Shown: positions 50,908-59,700, counted from the first letter of the stretch. The stretch is DNA of 64,000 nt from an uncultured Lachnospiraceae bacterium (GCA_900544685.1 UQWA01000011.1:1-64000); one strand, 5' to 3'. Numbers and translations: made by a program. Notes: a model not told the origin generated them from the sequence alone.

Positions 50908-52446
50908 ATGAGAACAAAGAGAAGAATTGCGATGGCACTGATGTTGGGACTGACAGTGAGTTTGTCAGTGATCTCCGCATCAGCAGATGAAAAAAAGACA
51001 TTTGTATTCGGAGACACTACATTTAATGCAGAAAATGAAGAGGCAGATGTGAACCCGCAGAATACCTATGCAGGCTGGGCTTGTATTCGTTATGGAATCG
51101 GTGAAACGTTGTTTAAGTATTCTGATGATATGGAAATTGAACCATGGATTGCGAAAGAATTTGAAAATGTAGATGAACTGACCTGGAAGATTACGCTAAA
51201 TGATGGAGTGGTATTTTCAAATGGCCGCGCATGTGATGGTGAGGCAGTAAAGGAAAGTCTGGAATCTCTGGTGGCAAATCATGAACGTGCAGCAGGAGAT
51301 TTATGTATTGATTCTATTGAAGCAGATGGTAATACGGTTACAATAAAGACAACAGAACCAAAACCAGCGTTGATAAATTATCTGTGTGATCCGTATGGAT
51401 GTATTATTGATGCAGAAGCAGGAATCACAGAAGATGGTATTGTAATCGGAACCGGACCATATGTGGCAACAGATCTGGTAACAGACGATCATCTGGATCT
51501 GGTGAAAAATGAGAATTATTGGGCTGGCGATGTAAATATTGATGAAATTACAGTACGTACTATTTCAGATGGAGATACTTTGGCTTTTGCACTGCAGGCA
51601 GGCGAGATAAATGCTGCATATGGAATGGCATATGCAAGTTATCCTCTTTTTGAAAATGATGATTTTACCTTTACCAGTACGCCAACCAGCAGGGCTTTTT
51701 ATGCATGGATGAATTTTGAGAGTCCGATTACTTCCGACCCGGCAGTTCGACAGGCCATTGCCATGGGAATTGATAAAGACAGTTTTGTATCAGTATTATT
51801 GAATGGTTACGGTTATCCTGCAGTGGGTGCATTCCCGGATACATTTTCATTTGGCGGACAGAATCTGACTACTGAAAGTTATGATCCGGAAGGTGCCAAA
51901 CAAGTGTTGGAAGAAGCGGGCTGGGTAGATTCAGATGGTGATGGAATTCGTGAAAAAGACGGACAGGATCTGGTAATACGCTGGCTGACTTATCCAAGCC
52001 GTCAGGAACTTCCGTTATTAGCAGAATCTGCACAGGCAACATTAAAAGAAATTGGTATGGATGTTCAGGTAAACTGCACATCTGATAATAATACGATCCG
52101 AAAAGATACGACTTTATGGGATGTGTATGCAAGTGCCATGGTGACAGCGCCTACCGGTGATCCGCAGTATTTCTTTACCTCCTGTGCACTGGATTCTTCT
52201 GTATCCAATAATGGTCATTATCACAGTGATAAACTGGAAGAACTGGCAGCACAGATAGAGAAAGAATTTGATACAGAAAAAAGAAGTGAACTTGGTATCC
52301 AGATGCAGCAGACAGTATTAGATGATCATGCCTATGTATTCTGTTCTCATTTGAAAATGAGTATGATTATGCAGTCAAATGTGACAGGACTTGTGGCTCA
52401 TCCATGTGACTATTATGAACTGACAGCAGATCTTGATATCAATTAG
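50908..52446 (+). CDS. Peptide/nickel-class ABC transporter substrate-binding protein (operon 2)
   Basis: A 512-residue SBP_bac_5 receptor. The signal peptide covers residues 1-27, ending SASA, with no lipobox Cys. The N-terminal FGDTTFNAENEEADVNPQNTYAGWACIRYGIGETLFKYSDDM region resembles NikA-type receptors more than oligopeptide receptors, but this does not prove nickel. VIGTGPYVATDLVTDDHLDLVKNENYW near 174-200 and AVRQAIAMGIDKDSF near 280 are family blocks. ATG 50908 is preceded by GAGGAG (50894-50899). It lies third in operon 2. Confidence 0.87.
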   Translation: MRTKRRIAMALMLGLTVSLSVISASADEKKTFVFGDTTFNAENEEADVNPQNTYAGWACIRYGIGETLFKYSDDMEIEPWIAKEFENVDELTWKITLNDGVVFSNGRACDGEAVKESLESLVANHERAAGDLCIDSIEADGNTVTIKTTEPKPALINYLCDPYGCIIDAEAGITEDGIVIGTGPYVATDLVTDDHLDLVKNENYWAGDVNIDEITVRTISDGDTLAFALQAGEINAAYGMAYASYPLFENDDFTFTSTPTSRAFYAWMNFESPITSDPAVRQAIAMGIDKDSFVSVLLNGYGYPAVGAFPDTFSFGGQNLTTESYDPEGAKQVLEEAGWVDSDGDGIREKDGQDLVIRWLTYPSRQELPLLAESAQATLKEIGMDVQVNCTSDNNTIRKDTTLWDVYASAMVTAPTGDPQYFFTSCALDSSVSNNGHYHSDKLEELAAQIEKEFDTEKRSELGIQMQQTVLDDHAYVFCSHLKMSMIMQSNVTGLVAHPCDYYELTADLDIN

Positions 52447-52463
52447 TCAGGAGTCTGTAAAAC

Positions 52464-53258
52464 ATGAGTGAGAAAATACTGGAATATGATTCGGTGGAAG
52501 TCTCCTTTGGTGGAAAACCGGTAGTAACAAACGTAAGCTTTTCTCTGGAAGCAGGGGAAATACTGGGACTGGTAGGCGAATCCGGAAGTGGCAAAAGTAC
52601 ATTGATTAAAGCTGCCATGGGACTATTGGGAACAAATGGAATGGTGACCAGGGGTGACATATTCTATAAAGGACAGAATATACTGGATATTTCTGAAAGA
52701 GAAAAAAGAAAAATCCGGGGAGCACAGATTGGGATGATTTTTCAGGATGCGGGAGCATCCTTGTGTCCAATTCGAACTATTGGGGAACAGATTTATGAAA
52801 GTATGCGTGCCCATAAAAAAGTGACCAGAAAAGAAGCAAAAGATTATGCCATGAAGCTGTTTGAGAAATTAAACTTTAAAGACAGCAAACGGGTATGGGA
52901 CAGTTATCCTTTTGAATTGTCTGGTGGAATGAATCAGAGAGCTGGGATAGCCATTGCTATGTTGATGAATCCACCGATCTTATTTGCTGATGAACCTACC
53001 AGTGCACTGGATGTTACGGTGCAGAAACAAGTTGTAACAGAAATGATCCATCTGAGAGAACTATTTGGAACAGCAATTGTCATTGTGACACATGATATTG
53101 GAGTAGTGCGTGCAATGGCAGATACGATTTTGGTGTTGAAAGATGGCAAAACTGTAGAATACGGGACTGCAAAGGAAGTTCTGAATCATCCTCAGAATGC
53201 GTATACGCAGGAGTTATTATCAGCGGTTCCGGTATTGCAGAGGAAAGAAAAAGAATGA
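52464..53258 (+). CDS. Peptide/nickel-class ABC transporter ATPase, NikD-like (operon 2)
   Basis: A 264-residue ATPase: Walker A GESGSGKST near 37-45, signature LSGGMNQRAGIAIAM near 152-166, Walker B ILFADEPTSALDV near 171-183, switch His in VTHDIGVVR. It is shorter than OppD-type ATPases because it lacks the C-terminal oligopeptide extension, which is a trait of NikD/CntD-like subunits. SLCPIRTIGEQI near the Q-loop fits that group. It overlaps the next gene by four bases. Confidence 0.88.
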   Translation: MSEKILEYDSVEVSFGGKPVVTNVSFSLEAGEILGLVGESGSGKSTLIKAAMGLLGTNGMVTRGDIFYKGQNILDISEREKRKIRGAQIGMIFQDAGASLCPIRTIGEQIYESMRAHKKVTRKEAKDYAMKLFEKLNFKDSKRVWDSYPFELSGGMNQRAGIAIAMLMNPPILFADEPTSALDVTVQKQVVTEMIHLRELFGTAIVIVTHDIGVVRAMADTILVLKDGKTVEYGTAKEVLNHPQNAYTQELLSAVPVLQRKEKE

Positions 53259-54019
53259 GTATAATTTTAGAAGCAGAGCATTTGACAAAAGTGTTTACAA
53301 CAAAAGGAAAAGAAGTAGTGAAGGCGGTAGATGATGTCAGTTTTCAGTTGAAAGCCGGTGAGATTCTCGGTATTGTAGGTGAATCAGGATGCGGAAAAAG
53401 CACACTCGCAAAACTGATAGCAAGACTGACGGATCTGACATCAGGTACGTTGATATTTGACGGGAAAGATATTACGAACTTAACAGGAAGAGAACGGAAG
53501 GATTTCTATGGCAAAATTCAGATGGTATTCCAGAATCCTCTGACATCTTTTGATCCGAGAAGAACATTAGGAGATGGAATTGGTGAGAGTCTGCGAAATC
53601 GTGGTATGAAAAAAGAAGAAAGGAACCGCAGGATAACAGAAGTTCTGGAACAGGCAGGATTATCTGCTGAATTTGCAGACAGGTATCCCCATGAAGTCAG
53701 TGGCGGACAATGTCAGAGAGCTGCGATAGCCCGGGCATTAGTGGTAGAACCGGCGATTCTGATCTGTGATGAAGCTACCAGTGCATTGGATGTAACGATT
53801 CAGAAACAAATTATGGATTTGCTGCTGGAGCTGAAAGAAAAACAGGGATTATCTTTCATTTTTATCTGTCATAATCTTGCCTTGGTACAAATGTTCTGCG
53901 ACCGTGTATTGGTATTATGCGATGGAAAAGTGGCAGAGAGTGGAACAACGGATGAAATCATCAACCATCCAAAAGAAGAATATACAAAAAAACTGATAGA
54001 ATCTGCCTGCGAATCTTAA
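53255..54019 (+). CDS. Peptide/nickel-class ABC transporter ATPase, NikE-like (operon 2)
   Basis: A 254-residue ATPase, last gene of operon 2. Walker A GESGCGKST is near 42-50, Q-loop QMVFQNPLTSFDPRRTL near 88-104, signature VSGGQCQRAAIARAL near 147-161, Walker B AILICDEATSALDV near 165-178, switch in ICHNLALVQ. Note His-Asn in place of the usual His-Asp in the switch. The compact length again points to the NikE/DppF-short group. A promoter for the next gene begins 20 bp after the stop. Confidence 0.88.
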   Translation: MSIILEAEHLTKVFTTKGKEVVKAVDDVSFQLKAGEILGIVGESGCGKSTLAKLIARLTDLTSGTLIFDGKDITNLTGRERKDFYGKIQMVFQNPLTSFDPRRTLGDGIGESLRNRGMKKEERNRRITEVLEQAGLSAEFADRYPHEVSGGQCQRAAIARALVVEPAILICDEATSALDVTIQKQIMDLLLELKEKQGLSFIFICHNLALVQMFCDRVLVLCDGKVAESGTTDEIINHPKEEYTKKLIESACES

Positions 54020-54038
54020 ATCAGGGTGAAGCTACATG

Positions 54039-54067
54039 TTGACGTTTATAAACTGTTATCATATAAT
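54039..54067 (+). promoter_or_regulatory. Near-consensus sigma-A promoter of the SH3-repeat gene
   Basis: TTGACG (54039-54044), 17-bp spacer, TATAAT (54062-54067). Among the strongest-looking promoters in the window. Confidence 0.85.
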
Positions 54068-54108
54068 TAAGGTAACTTTTAGGAAAAACATGACGGGAGG
54101 ATTAGTTC

Positions 54109-54801
54109 ATGAAAAAAGCAAGAAGTCTTGTAATTACCCTGTTACTGATGGTTGCCTTTGTGATGGCAGTTCCGGTTACCAGCTCTGCAGCCAGAATTTA
54201 TGTAACAACAACAACAGTGAATTTAAGAAGAGGCGCCAGTACGAATACTGCAAGAGTATTAGAACTTCCAAAGGAAGCAGTTGTAAAGTACCTTGGCAAG
54301 TCAGGAAGCAATTGGTATAGGGTAGAATACCAGAATAACAATCAGCAGAAGTTCAGGGGTTATATTTACAAGAAATACCTGCAGTATGCAAAAACTTATA
54401 TTACATCTGCAAGCCTGAATATCCGCAGAGGAACCAGTACCAATACACCGATTGTAAAGACAATTCCAAAGGGTGGAAAGGCAATCATCGTAAATACCTA
54501 CACAGGAGAATGGTACAAGACCGTATACTTTGCCCCGAACGGTAAAGTATACCGTGGATACACACATCAGCGTTATCTGAGAAGAGAGGGAGCTAAGAAG
54601 GGGGCTTATAGGACAACCGATTCTGTATACATGCACCGCAGTCCAAGCATGTCTTCCTCTTCCGTGATCGTTGTGCCAAAGGGAAAGACCGTAAATGTAA
54701 CCAATCTTTCCAACGGAAAATGGTATTACTGCTCCTACAAGGCGTCCAATGGAAGAACCTACAAGGGATATGTTTCCAACGTATGCCTGAAGAAAAAATA
54801 A
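54109..54801 (+). CDS. Secreted protein with three bacterial SH3 repeats
   Basis: A 230-residue exported protein. The signal peptide covers residues 1-28, ending SSA-A. Three bacterial SH3 (SH3_3) units follow, at about 30-95, 97-165 and 167-228. The first two carry LNIRRGTSTNT-type starts (VNLRRGAST, LNIRRGTST) and each unit has a GxWY and GYxxxxYL-type end. SH3 units bind peptidoglycan cross-bridges or stem peptides. With no catalytic domain it may be a wall-associated ligand or inhibitor. It has its own strong promoter, a GGGAGG ribosome site and a terminator, so it is a monocistronic, probably abundant product. Confidence 0.88.
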   Translation: MKKARSLVITLLLMVAFVMAVPVTSSAARIYVTTTTVNLRRGASTNTARVLELPKEAVVKYLGKSGSNWYRVEYQNNNQQKFRGYIYKKYLQYAKTYITSASLNIRRGTSTNTPIVKTIPKGGKAIIVNTYTGEWYKTVYFAPNGKVYRGYTHQRYLRREGAKKGAYRTTDSVYMHRSPSMSSSSVIVVPKGKTVNVTNLSNGKWYYCSYKASNGRTYKGYVSNVCLKKK

Positions 54802-54816
54802 AGAGTGGCAGATTCA

Positions 54817-54846
54817 CCGCCGGTACATATTGTACTGGCGGTTTTT
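54817..54846 (+). terminator. Terminator after the SH3-repeat gene
   Basis: CCGCCGGTACA (54817-54827) pairs with TGTACTGGCGG (54831-54841, one wobble), followed by TTTTT. Confidence 0.9.
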
Positions 54847-54866
54847 GAATATTTTAACACTTTATA

Positions 54867-54895
54867 TTGCTAAAGTGATGGAAGTCTGTTATACT
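54867..54895 (+). promoter_or_regulatory. Sigma-A-type promoter of the CM-SK fusion gene
   Basis: TTGCTA (54867-54872), 17-bp spacer, TATACT (54890-54895). Confidence 0.75.
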
Positions 54896-54969
54896 ATACG
54901 AAGATTTTACGTTGCCGGACACGAAGTGAACAGCAGCGATTTTAAACATAAAGCAGGAGAGATTGTATT

Positions 54970-55758
54970 ATGAACCAGTTGGAAGTATTCAGAGAAAGCC
55001 TTGGTCAGTGTGATGAGATTCTTCTTGATGCACTGCTTATGAGAAACCGTATTGTGGAAGATATCATGGCATATAAAGAGGAACATGACCTTCCGATCCT
55101 TCAGCCGGAGCAGGAAGCAAAGCAAAAGAAGTGGCTGGAAGGCAGAATGGAAGGACGCCGTCACAAGAATGAAGTGGCAGCAGTATTTGATGAGATTACC
55201 AGAAACAGTAAGCGCATTCAGGCGCGTAAGCTGTTTGACTATAATATTGTACTGATCGGATTTATGGGAGCAGGCAAGTCTACCATTTCAGAGTTTCTGA
55301 AGACCGTATTTGCCATGGAAGTCATTGAAATGGATCAGATCATTGCAGAACGTCAGGGCATGTCTATTTCTGACATTTTTGAAACCTATGGAGAAGAATA
55401 TTTCCGTGATCTGGAGACAAATCTTCTGATTGAGATGCAGTCTAAGAAAAACATGGTAATCTCCTGCGGCGGTGGTGTACCAATGCGTGAACGTAATGTG
55501 GTTGAGATGAAGAAGAATGGACGTGTCGTGCTACTGACCGCAAAACCAGAGACCATTCTGAACCGTGTAAAGGACAATCACGACAGGCCTCTTCTGGAAG
55601 GAAACAAGACAGTTCCTTTTATTGCAGATCTGATGGAAAAGCGTCGTGAGAAGTATCAGGCAGCTGCGGATATCGTCATTGAGACAGACGGCAAGAGCGA
55701 ACTGGAAATCTGCGAAGAACTGGTGAAGAAGCTTCGGGCACTGGACTCTGAGAATTAG
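54970..55758 (+). CDS. Chorismate-mutase-like/shikimate kinase fusion
   Basis: A 262-residue fusion. Residues 1-90 follow the AroQ chorismate mutase pattern of three helices. Active-site-equivalent residues R8, R25, K36, E49 and Q84 are kept. The Asp and Arg that E. coli has near its D48/R51 appear to be Gln (Q45, Q48), so mutase activity is doubtful. Residues 91-262 are shikimate kinase (AroK/AroL): Walker A GFMGAGKST 97-105, the shikimate-binding EMDQ near 119, GEEYFRDLE near 137, CGGGVP near 160 and the lid R in HDRPLLEG near 200. It phosphorylates shikimate. AGGAG is upstream of the ATG. Confidence 0.88.
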   Translation: MNQLEVFRESLGQCDEILLDALLMRNRIVEDIMAYKEEHDLPILQPEQEAKQKKWLEGRMEGRRHKNEVAAVFDEITRNSKRIQARKLFDYNIVLIGFMGAGKSTISEFLKTVFAMEVIEMDQIIAERQGMSISDIFETYGEEYFRDLETNLLIEMQSKKNMVISCGGGVPMRERNVVEMKKNGRVVLLTAKPETILNRVKDNHDRPLLEGNKTVPFIADLMEKRREKYQAAADIVIETDGKSELEICEELVKKLRALDSEN

Positions 55759-55777
55759 GAAAAAAGAAAACAAAAAT

Positions 55778-55822
55778 AAAGGGGCAGTGATTTCGTGTGA
55801 TCATGAAATCACTGCCCTTTTG
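55778..55822. terminator. Bidirectional terminator between CM-SK and dctP
   Basis: GGGCAGTGATTTC (55782-55794) and GAAATCACTGCCC (55805-55817) form a perfect 13-bp stem, with AAAG/TTTT flanks on the two sides. It serves the converging genes. Confidence 0.92.
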
Positions 55823-55844
55823 ACTAGTACATCATACTGCCTGG

Positions 55845-56855
55845 TTAATTCAGATAAGCATCGTAGATGGATTCATCAATACTGGACCGGATGGTTTCAT
55901 ATACTGGCTGGGATATGTCACGAATCTGATCGTGGAGTTCTTCAGACAGTGTAACCACCTGGGTACCGCTATCCTCGATGGTAGCAATACGGTCTGCAAT
56001 ACGGGCATCGGACTGATCACGGGCATATTCCGTAGCTTTCTGGGCCGCCTCTGCCATAATTGCCTGTTCTTCTTCCGGCAGATCCCAGAAGAAGTCATCA
56101 TTAACAATCAGAGAAATCAGGTGAGGAAGATGGTTGGTCTCTACCACATAATCCTGCTGTTCAAACAGGTTGTTGGAGACAATGACTTCATATGGATTCT
56201 CCTGTGCATCGATGGTATGCTGCTGCAGACCGATATATACCTCACTGAAGCTCATAGGGGTAGGATTGGCCCCCAGAGCCTTCCAGAAGGCCATATGGTA
56301 AGGATTCTCCATAGTACGGATCTTCTGACCCTTAAAATCAGCCAGGGACTGTATAGGTTTATTCGTACTCATCACACGGAATCCCTGGTCAGCCATACCG
56401 AGGAGATGATAGCCGCCTTCGGTATAGACATCACTGATCAGACTCATGAAATTCGGATCGTCGATCTTGGCACGGCATTGATCCAGTGTGTCAAATACAC
56501 ATGGCAGGTCGAAGACAGCCAGATCATTCATAAAGGTAACCTGTGGTGCAGTGTTCTGCACGACAAAAGGAATATCGCCGTCGGCGCAGGTCTCCAGCAG
56601 ATCACGGTCACCGCCCAGAGTGGAGTTGGCATAGACCTGAATCTTCATCTTGCCATCACTGAGTGCAGCCACTTCTTCAGCAAATTTTTCTGCAAAGATC
56701 TGTGTAACAGTGTCTTCCGGGCTGGCCGTTGCCAGCGGCCAGGAATAACGCTGCACATCACTGTCCTTAGAACTGCAGCCAGTCAGAACCAGACCAAGCG
56801 TGCATACAGATGCAAACAGAGGAAGAATTTTTTTCAAAAATCGTGTATTTATCAT
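55845..56855 (-). CDS. TRAP transporter substrate-binding lipoprotein DctP
   Basis: A 336-residue extracytoplasmic receptor of the DctP/TAXI-type TRAP family. The signal peptide ends in the lipobox LTGC (Cys26), unlike the other binding proteins in the window. The domain has FAEKFAEEVAALSDGKMKIQVYANSTLGGDRDLLE near 54-88, FRVMSTNKPIQSLADFKGQKIRTMENPYH near 157-185 (family Arg for the ligand carboxylate) and GLQQHTIDAQENPYEVI near 206. It binds an organic acid. An AAGGAGG site precedes the ATG. It is the distal gene of dctQ-dctM-dctP. Confidence 0.92.
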   Translation of the reverse strand: MINTRFLKKILPLFASVCTLGLVLTGCSSKDSDVQRYSWPLATASPEDTVTQIFAEKFAEEVAALSDGKMKIQVYANSTLGGDRDLLETCADGDIPFVVQNTAPQVTFMNDLAVFDLPCVFDTLDQCRAKIDDPNFMSLISDVYTEGGYHLLGMADQGFRVMSTNKPIQSLADFKGQKIRTMENPYHMAFWKALGANPTPMSFSEVYIGLQQHTIDAQENPYEVIVSNNLFEQQDYVVETNHLPHLISLIVNDDFFWDLPEEEQAIMAEAAQKATEYARDQSDARIADRIATIEDSGTQVVTLSEELHDQIRDISQPVYETIRSSIDESIYDAYLN

Positions 56856-56868
56856 CGTTCGTTCCTCC

Positions 56869-58158
56869 TTATAATAATCCCAGAGACAGAGCCGGAATAA
56901 AAGTTATCAGTAACAGAGCAATCAGGAACAGTCCAATCATTGCCATGGATTTTTTTGCAATGTCCATAACCGAAACTCCGGTCAGGGAGCTGGCAACAAA
57001 CAGGTTTACGCCGATTGGCGGTGTGACAAAGCCAATGGCCAGGTTCACGACCATGATGACACCGAACTGAACCGGATTCATACCGATGGCTTCGATAATC
57101 GGAAGCAGGATCGGTGTAAGAATCAGGATCGCAGGTGTGGTATCCATGACCATTCCCACGATCAGCAGGAACAGGTTAATGACCAGAAGGATTGCCACCT
57201 GGCTGTGGAAGTTCTCCAGAATAAAGGTGCTGATTGCCTGTGGAACCTGCATCAGAGTCAGAACTCTGGAAAAGGCAGTGGATGCAGCCAGAATAAACAG
57301 GATCGGAGAAAAAGTCTTAATGGCTTCCACAAGAATATCCCAGAGCTGTCCGATACGGATGCTTTTGTATACGAACAGACTGATAATCAATGCGTAGAAT
57401 ACAGAGATAACAGCAGCTTCAGTCGGAGAGGCAATACCCATGTAGATACAGCCAAGAATAATAACAGGACTTAAGATCGCCCAGAAGCTTTCTTTCAGGA
57501 CTTTCAGAAGACCTTTGTCGTGAAGCTTCTTTACTTCAGTATGAATCTTTTCCTTATCTTCTCCATAGCGTTTGCAGTGGTAAATGGCATAGAGCATCAG
57601 AAGAAGCCCGATCATCAGTCCCGGAATAACACCTGCGAGGAACAGGTCACTGACTGATGCACCGGAAGCCATACCATACATAATAAACGGAATACTTGGC
57701 GGGATGATAACACCCAGGCCACCGGCAACGGTTACGATGGCAGTGGAAAAGGTAAGGCCATATCCCAGGGAAGTCAGTACCGGGATGGTCATGCTTCCTA
57801 CAGCGGCAACCGTAGCAGGAGCAGATCCTGAGATCGCACCGTAGAAAAGACAGGTTACTACCACGGCACATGGCATACCAGCTGTAAAATTACCGAGGAA
57901 ATAGGCGAATACATCAAATAGTTTTCTGGAGATACCGCCCTTTGCCATAATAATACCGGAGAGGACAAACATCGGAACGGCCAGCAGCGGGAAAGAATCC
58001 AGTCCGCCGAACATGGCACGGATCAGGTATTTGGCACCTACAGTAAACGAAGGATCAAAGATGGAAGGAAGTACTGCGGTAATACCAAGGGTAATGGATA
58101 CCGGAATGGCAATCACCAGCAGAATAACAAAAATAATAAATAAAAGTACAACCGGCAT
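56869..58158 (-). CDS. TRAP transporter large permease DctM
   Basis: The 429-residue sodium-coupled membrane subunit of the TRAP transporter, with about eleven to twelve spans. FGGLDSFPLLAVPMFVLSGIIMAKGGIS near 49-76, FYGAISGSAPATVAAVGSMTIP near 105-126 and the C-terminal GFVTPPIGVNLFVASSLTG block near 378 are family signatures. The start overlaps the dctQ stop by one base. Confidence 0.95.
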   Translation of the reverse strand: MPVVLLFIIFVILLVIAIPVSITLGITAVLPSIFDPSFTVGAKYLIRAMFGGLDSFPLLAVPMFVLSGIIMAKGGISRKLFDVFAYFLGNFTAGMPCAVVVTCLFYGAISGSAPATVAAVGSMTIPVLTSLGYGLTFSTAIVTVAGGLGVIIPPSIPFIMYGMASGASVSDLFLAGVIPGLMIGLLLMLYAIYHCKRYGEDKEKIHTEVKKLHDKGLLKVLKESFWAILSPVIILGCIYMGIASPTEAAVISVFYALIISLFVYKSIRIGQLWDILVEAIKTFSPILFILAASTAFSRVLTLMQVPQAISTFILENFHSQVAILLVINLFLLIVGMVMDTTPAILILTPILLPIIEAIGMNPVQFGVIMVVNLAIGFVTPPIGVNLFVASSLTGVSVMDIAKKSMAMIGLFLIALLLITFIPALSLGLL

Positions 58159-58784
58159 TATTTCTCCTCCTCATTTGCATTCGTAATAGTCTGCACACGG
58201 TTATCTACGCCGCTGCTTAAAGCAGAATCTTCAGCGGAATCCGTGTTTGCTTCAATAAAGGAATCCGGAGTGTTACGTTCCGGATGTGCAGGGTCGTAGA
58301 CCTGTTCTCCTCTTGCAATCCGAAATTCAATGATCCAGCGCTGCAGGACACGAAATGCCACCAAAATAAAAGAAAACAATGGGGCGGCCTGTACATAATA
58401 CATCGGAATCTGGCAGGCCGGTGAGAGCTGGCCGCTGTGTACGGCAGACATCATATAAGACCATGCAAAAGGAATCATGTAAACAAAAAAGATCAGCTCA
58501 AAGGTATGGTTGATAACCTTGAAAATAGCCCTTCCGCGTCTTGGAAAGACGGCAACGAACTGTTCGATCTTAATGGAAAGACACTTTTTAGAGCAGTAGC
58601 TGACACTTAAAAATCCACTCCAGACAAACAGATAACGGGTCAGTTCTTCAGACCAGGACAGGGATGCTCCCAGAATATAACGGGACAGAACCTGCACGCC
58701 CATAATCAGGGTCATCAGAATCAGAAACAGGACAAGCAGAAATTCTTCCAGATTCTCGTCCAGCCAGTGGAGTATTTTTTTCAT
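58158..58784 (-). CDS. TRAP transporter small permease DctQ
   Basis: A 208-residue protein with four spans (about 13-35, 45-63, 83-105, 122-145). LGASLSWSEELTRYLFVWSGFL near 39-60 is the DctQ block. A 50-residue acidic, soluble C-terminal tail is longer than usual. ATG complementary to 58782-58784 follows a GAGGAGG site. First gene of the operon. Confidence 0.92.
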   Translation of the reverse strand: MKKILHWLDENLEEFLLVLFLILMTLIMGVQVLSRYILGASLSWSEELTRYLFVWSGFLSVSYCSKKCLSIKIEQFVAVFPRRGRAIFKVINHTFELIFFVYMIPFAWSYMMSAVHSGQLSPACQIPMYYVQAAPLFSFILVAFRVLQRWIIEFRIARGEQVYDPAHPERNTPDSFIEANTDSAEDSALSSGVDNRVQTITNANEEEK

Positions 58785-58818
58785 AAACAACCTCCTCAAG
58801 TAAAATTTTGCTTTATCA

Positions 58819-58844
58819 TTTCACAGAAAAAATTTCCGGTGAAA
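58819..58844. promoter_or_regulatory. Inverted repeat upstream of the TRAP operon
   Basis: TTTCAC (58819-58824) and GTGAAA (58839-58844) flank a 14-base centre, about 35 bp before the dctQ start. It could be an operator for the TRAP operon. No regulator can be named. Confidence 0.4.
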
Positions 58845-58848
58845 TAAC

Positions 58849-58892
58849 AAAAACACCGACATTTTTAATTTTAAAGAAAAATGCCGATGTTT
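58849..58892 (-). terminator. Terminator of the MFS-aroD transcript
   Basis: AAAACACCGACATTTTT (from 58849) and AAAAATGCCGATGTTTT form a long stem. The two non-Watson-Crick positions are G-U pairs in minus-strand RNA but C-A mismatches in plus-strand RNA. This supports use after aroD. Confidence 0.8.
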
Positions 58893-58920
58893 TCAACTGG
58901 AATATAAAAATCAGGTTATT

Positions 58921-59682
58921 CTACAGGGCATTATGAAGAAGACCAAGTACAGTATTCAGGTCATTAACACCCATCTGGCCAGGTGCAGAAGCCTTGCCTG
59001 CGGCACCGAATGTCATGGAAGAACCAAATACTTCACCGCAGAGACGGCTGATCACGCCGGTTCCGGCCATGGACATAGTGATAACTGGTCTGTCTGCATA
59101 ATCTGTCACCATCTCTTCGGTAGCAGCCAGAAGAGTCAGTACGTCACGTTTGTTCTGTGGCATAACGGCAATCTTCGGAATATCTGCTCCCATATCCTGC
59201 ATTTTGCGCAGACGGTAGATAATATCGGATTTGGCAGGAGTCTTGTGGAAGTCATGATTGGAAGCAACCACTTTTACGCCGGCAGCATGGGCACCGTCGA
59301 TGATTTCTCTTACAACAGCATCGCCTGTAAAGATCTCTACGTCAATCAGATCTACCAGACCGCTCTTTGCAGCGTTCAGGTTCAGTTCAGCGTAAGCCTT
59401 GTCATCAATGGATTTTTCTCCGCCTTCTTTGGAAGTGCGGAAAGTCATCAGGATCGGAGTGTTGCCCAGAACTTCACGAAGATCAGTGAGAACATCCTCT
59501 ACCTGTGCGAAATCAAAAACACCTTCGAACCAGTCTACACGCCATTCCACAACATCTACAGGTATAGAATCAAAAGTTTTTGCTTCTGCAATGATTTCGT
59601 CTTTGGTTTTGCCAACGATTGGTACAATAATCTTTGGTGCGCCTGCACCGATTTCAATATTTCTTACTTTTACAGTATTCAT
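58921..59682 (-). CDS. aroD: Type I 3-dehydroquinate dehydratase
   Basis: Interconverts 3-dehydroquinate and 3-dehydroshikimate through a Schiff base. The 253-residue length is normal. The substrate-binding VEWRVDWFEG is near 45-54, MTFRTSKEGGEK near 79-90, the catalytic His in SNHDFHKTP near 142-150 and the Schiff-base Lys in PKIAVMPQNKRD near 168-179 (first K). SRLCGEVFGSSMTFG follows near 212. It is co-transcribed behind an MFS transporter and near a LysR gene, a setting that suggests catabolic use of quinate/shikimate rather than aromatic synthesis. An AGGAGG site precedes the start. Confidence 0.95.
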   Translation of the reverse strand: MNTVKVRNIEIGAGAPKIIVPIVGKTKDEIIAEAKTFDSIPVDVVEWRVDWFEGVFDFAQVEDVLTDLREVLGNTPILMTFRTSKEGGEKSIDDKAYAELNLNAAKSGLVDLIDVEIFTGDAVVREIIDGAHAAGVKVVASNHDFHKTPAKSDIIYRLRKMQDMGADIPKIAVMPQNKRDVLTLLAATEEMVTDYADRPVITMSMAGTGVISRLCGEVFGSSMTFGAAGKASAPGQMGVNDLNTVLGLLHNAL

Positions 59683-59700
59683 AATATATGCCTCCTGAAA

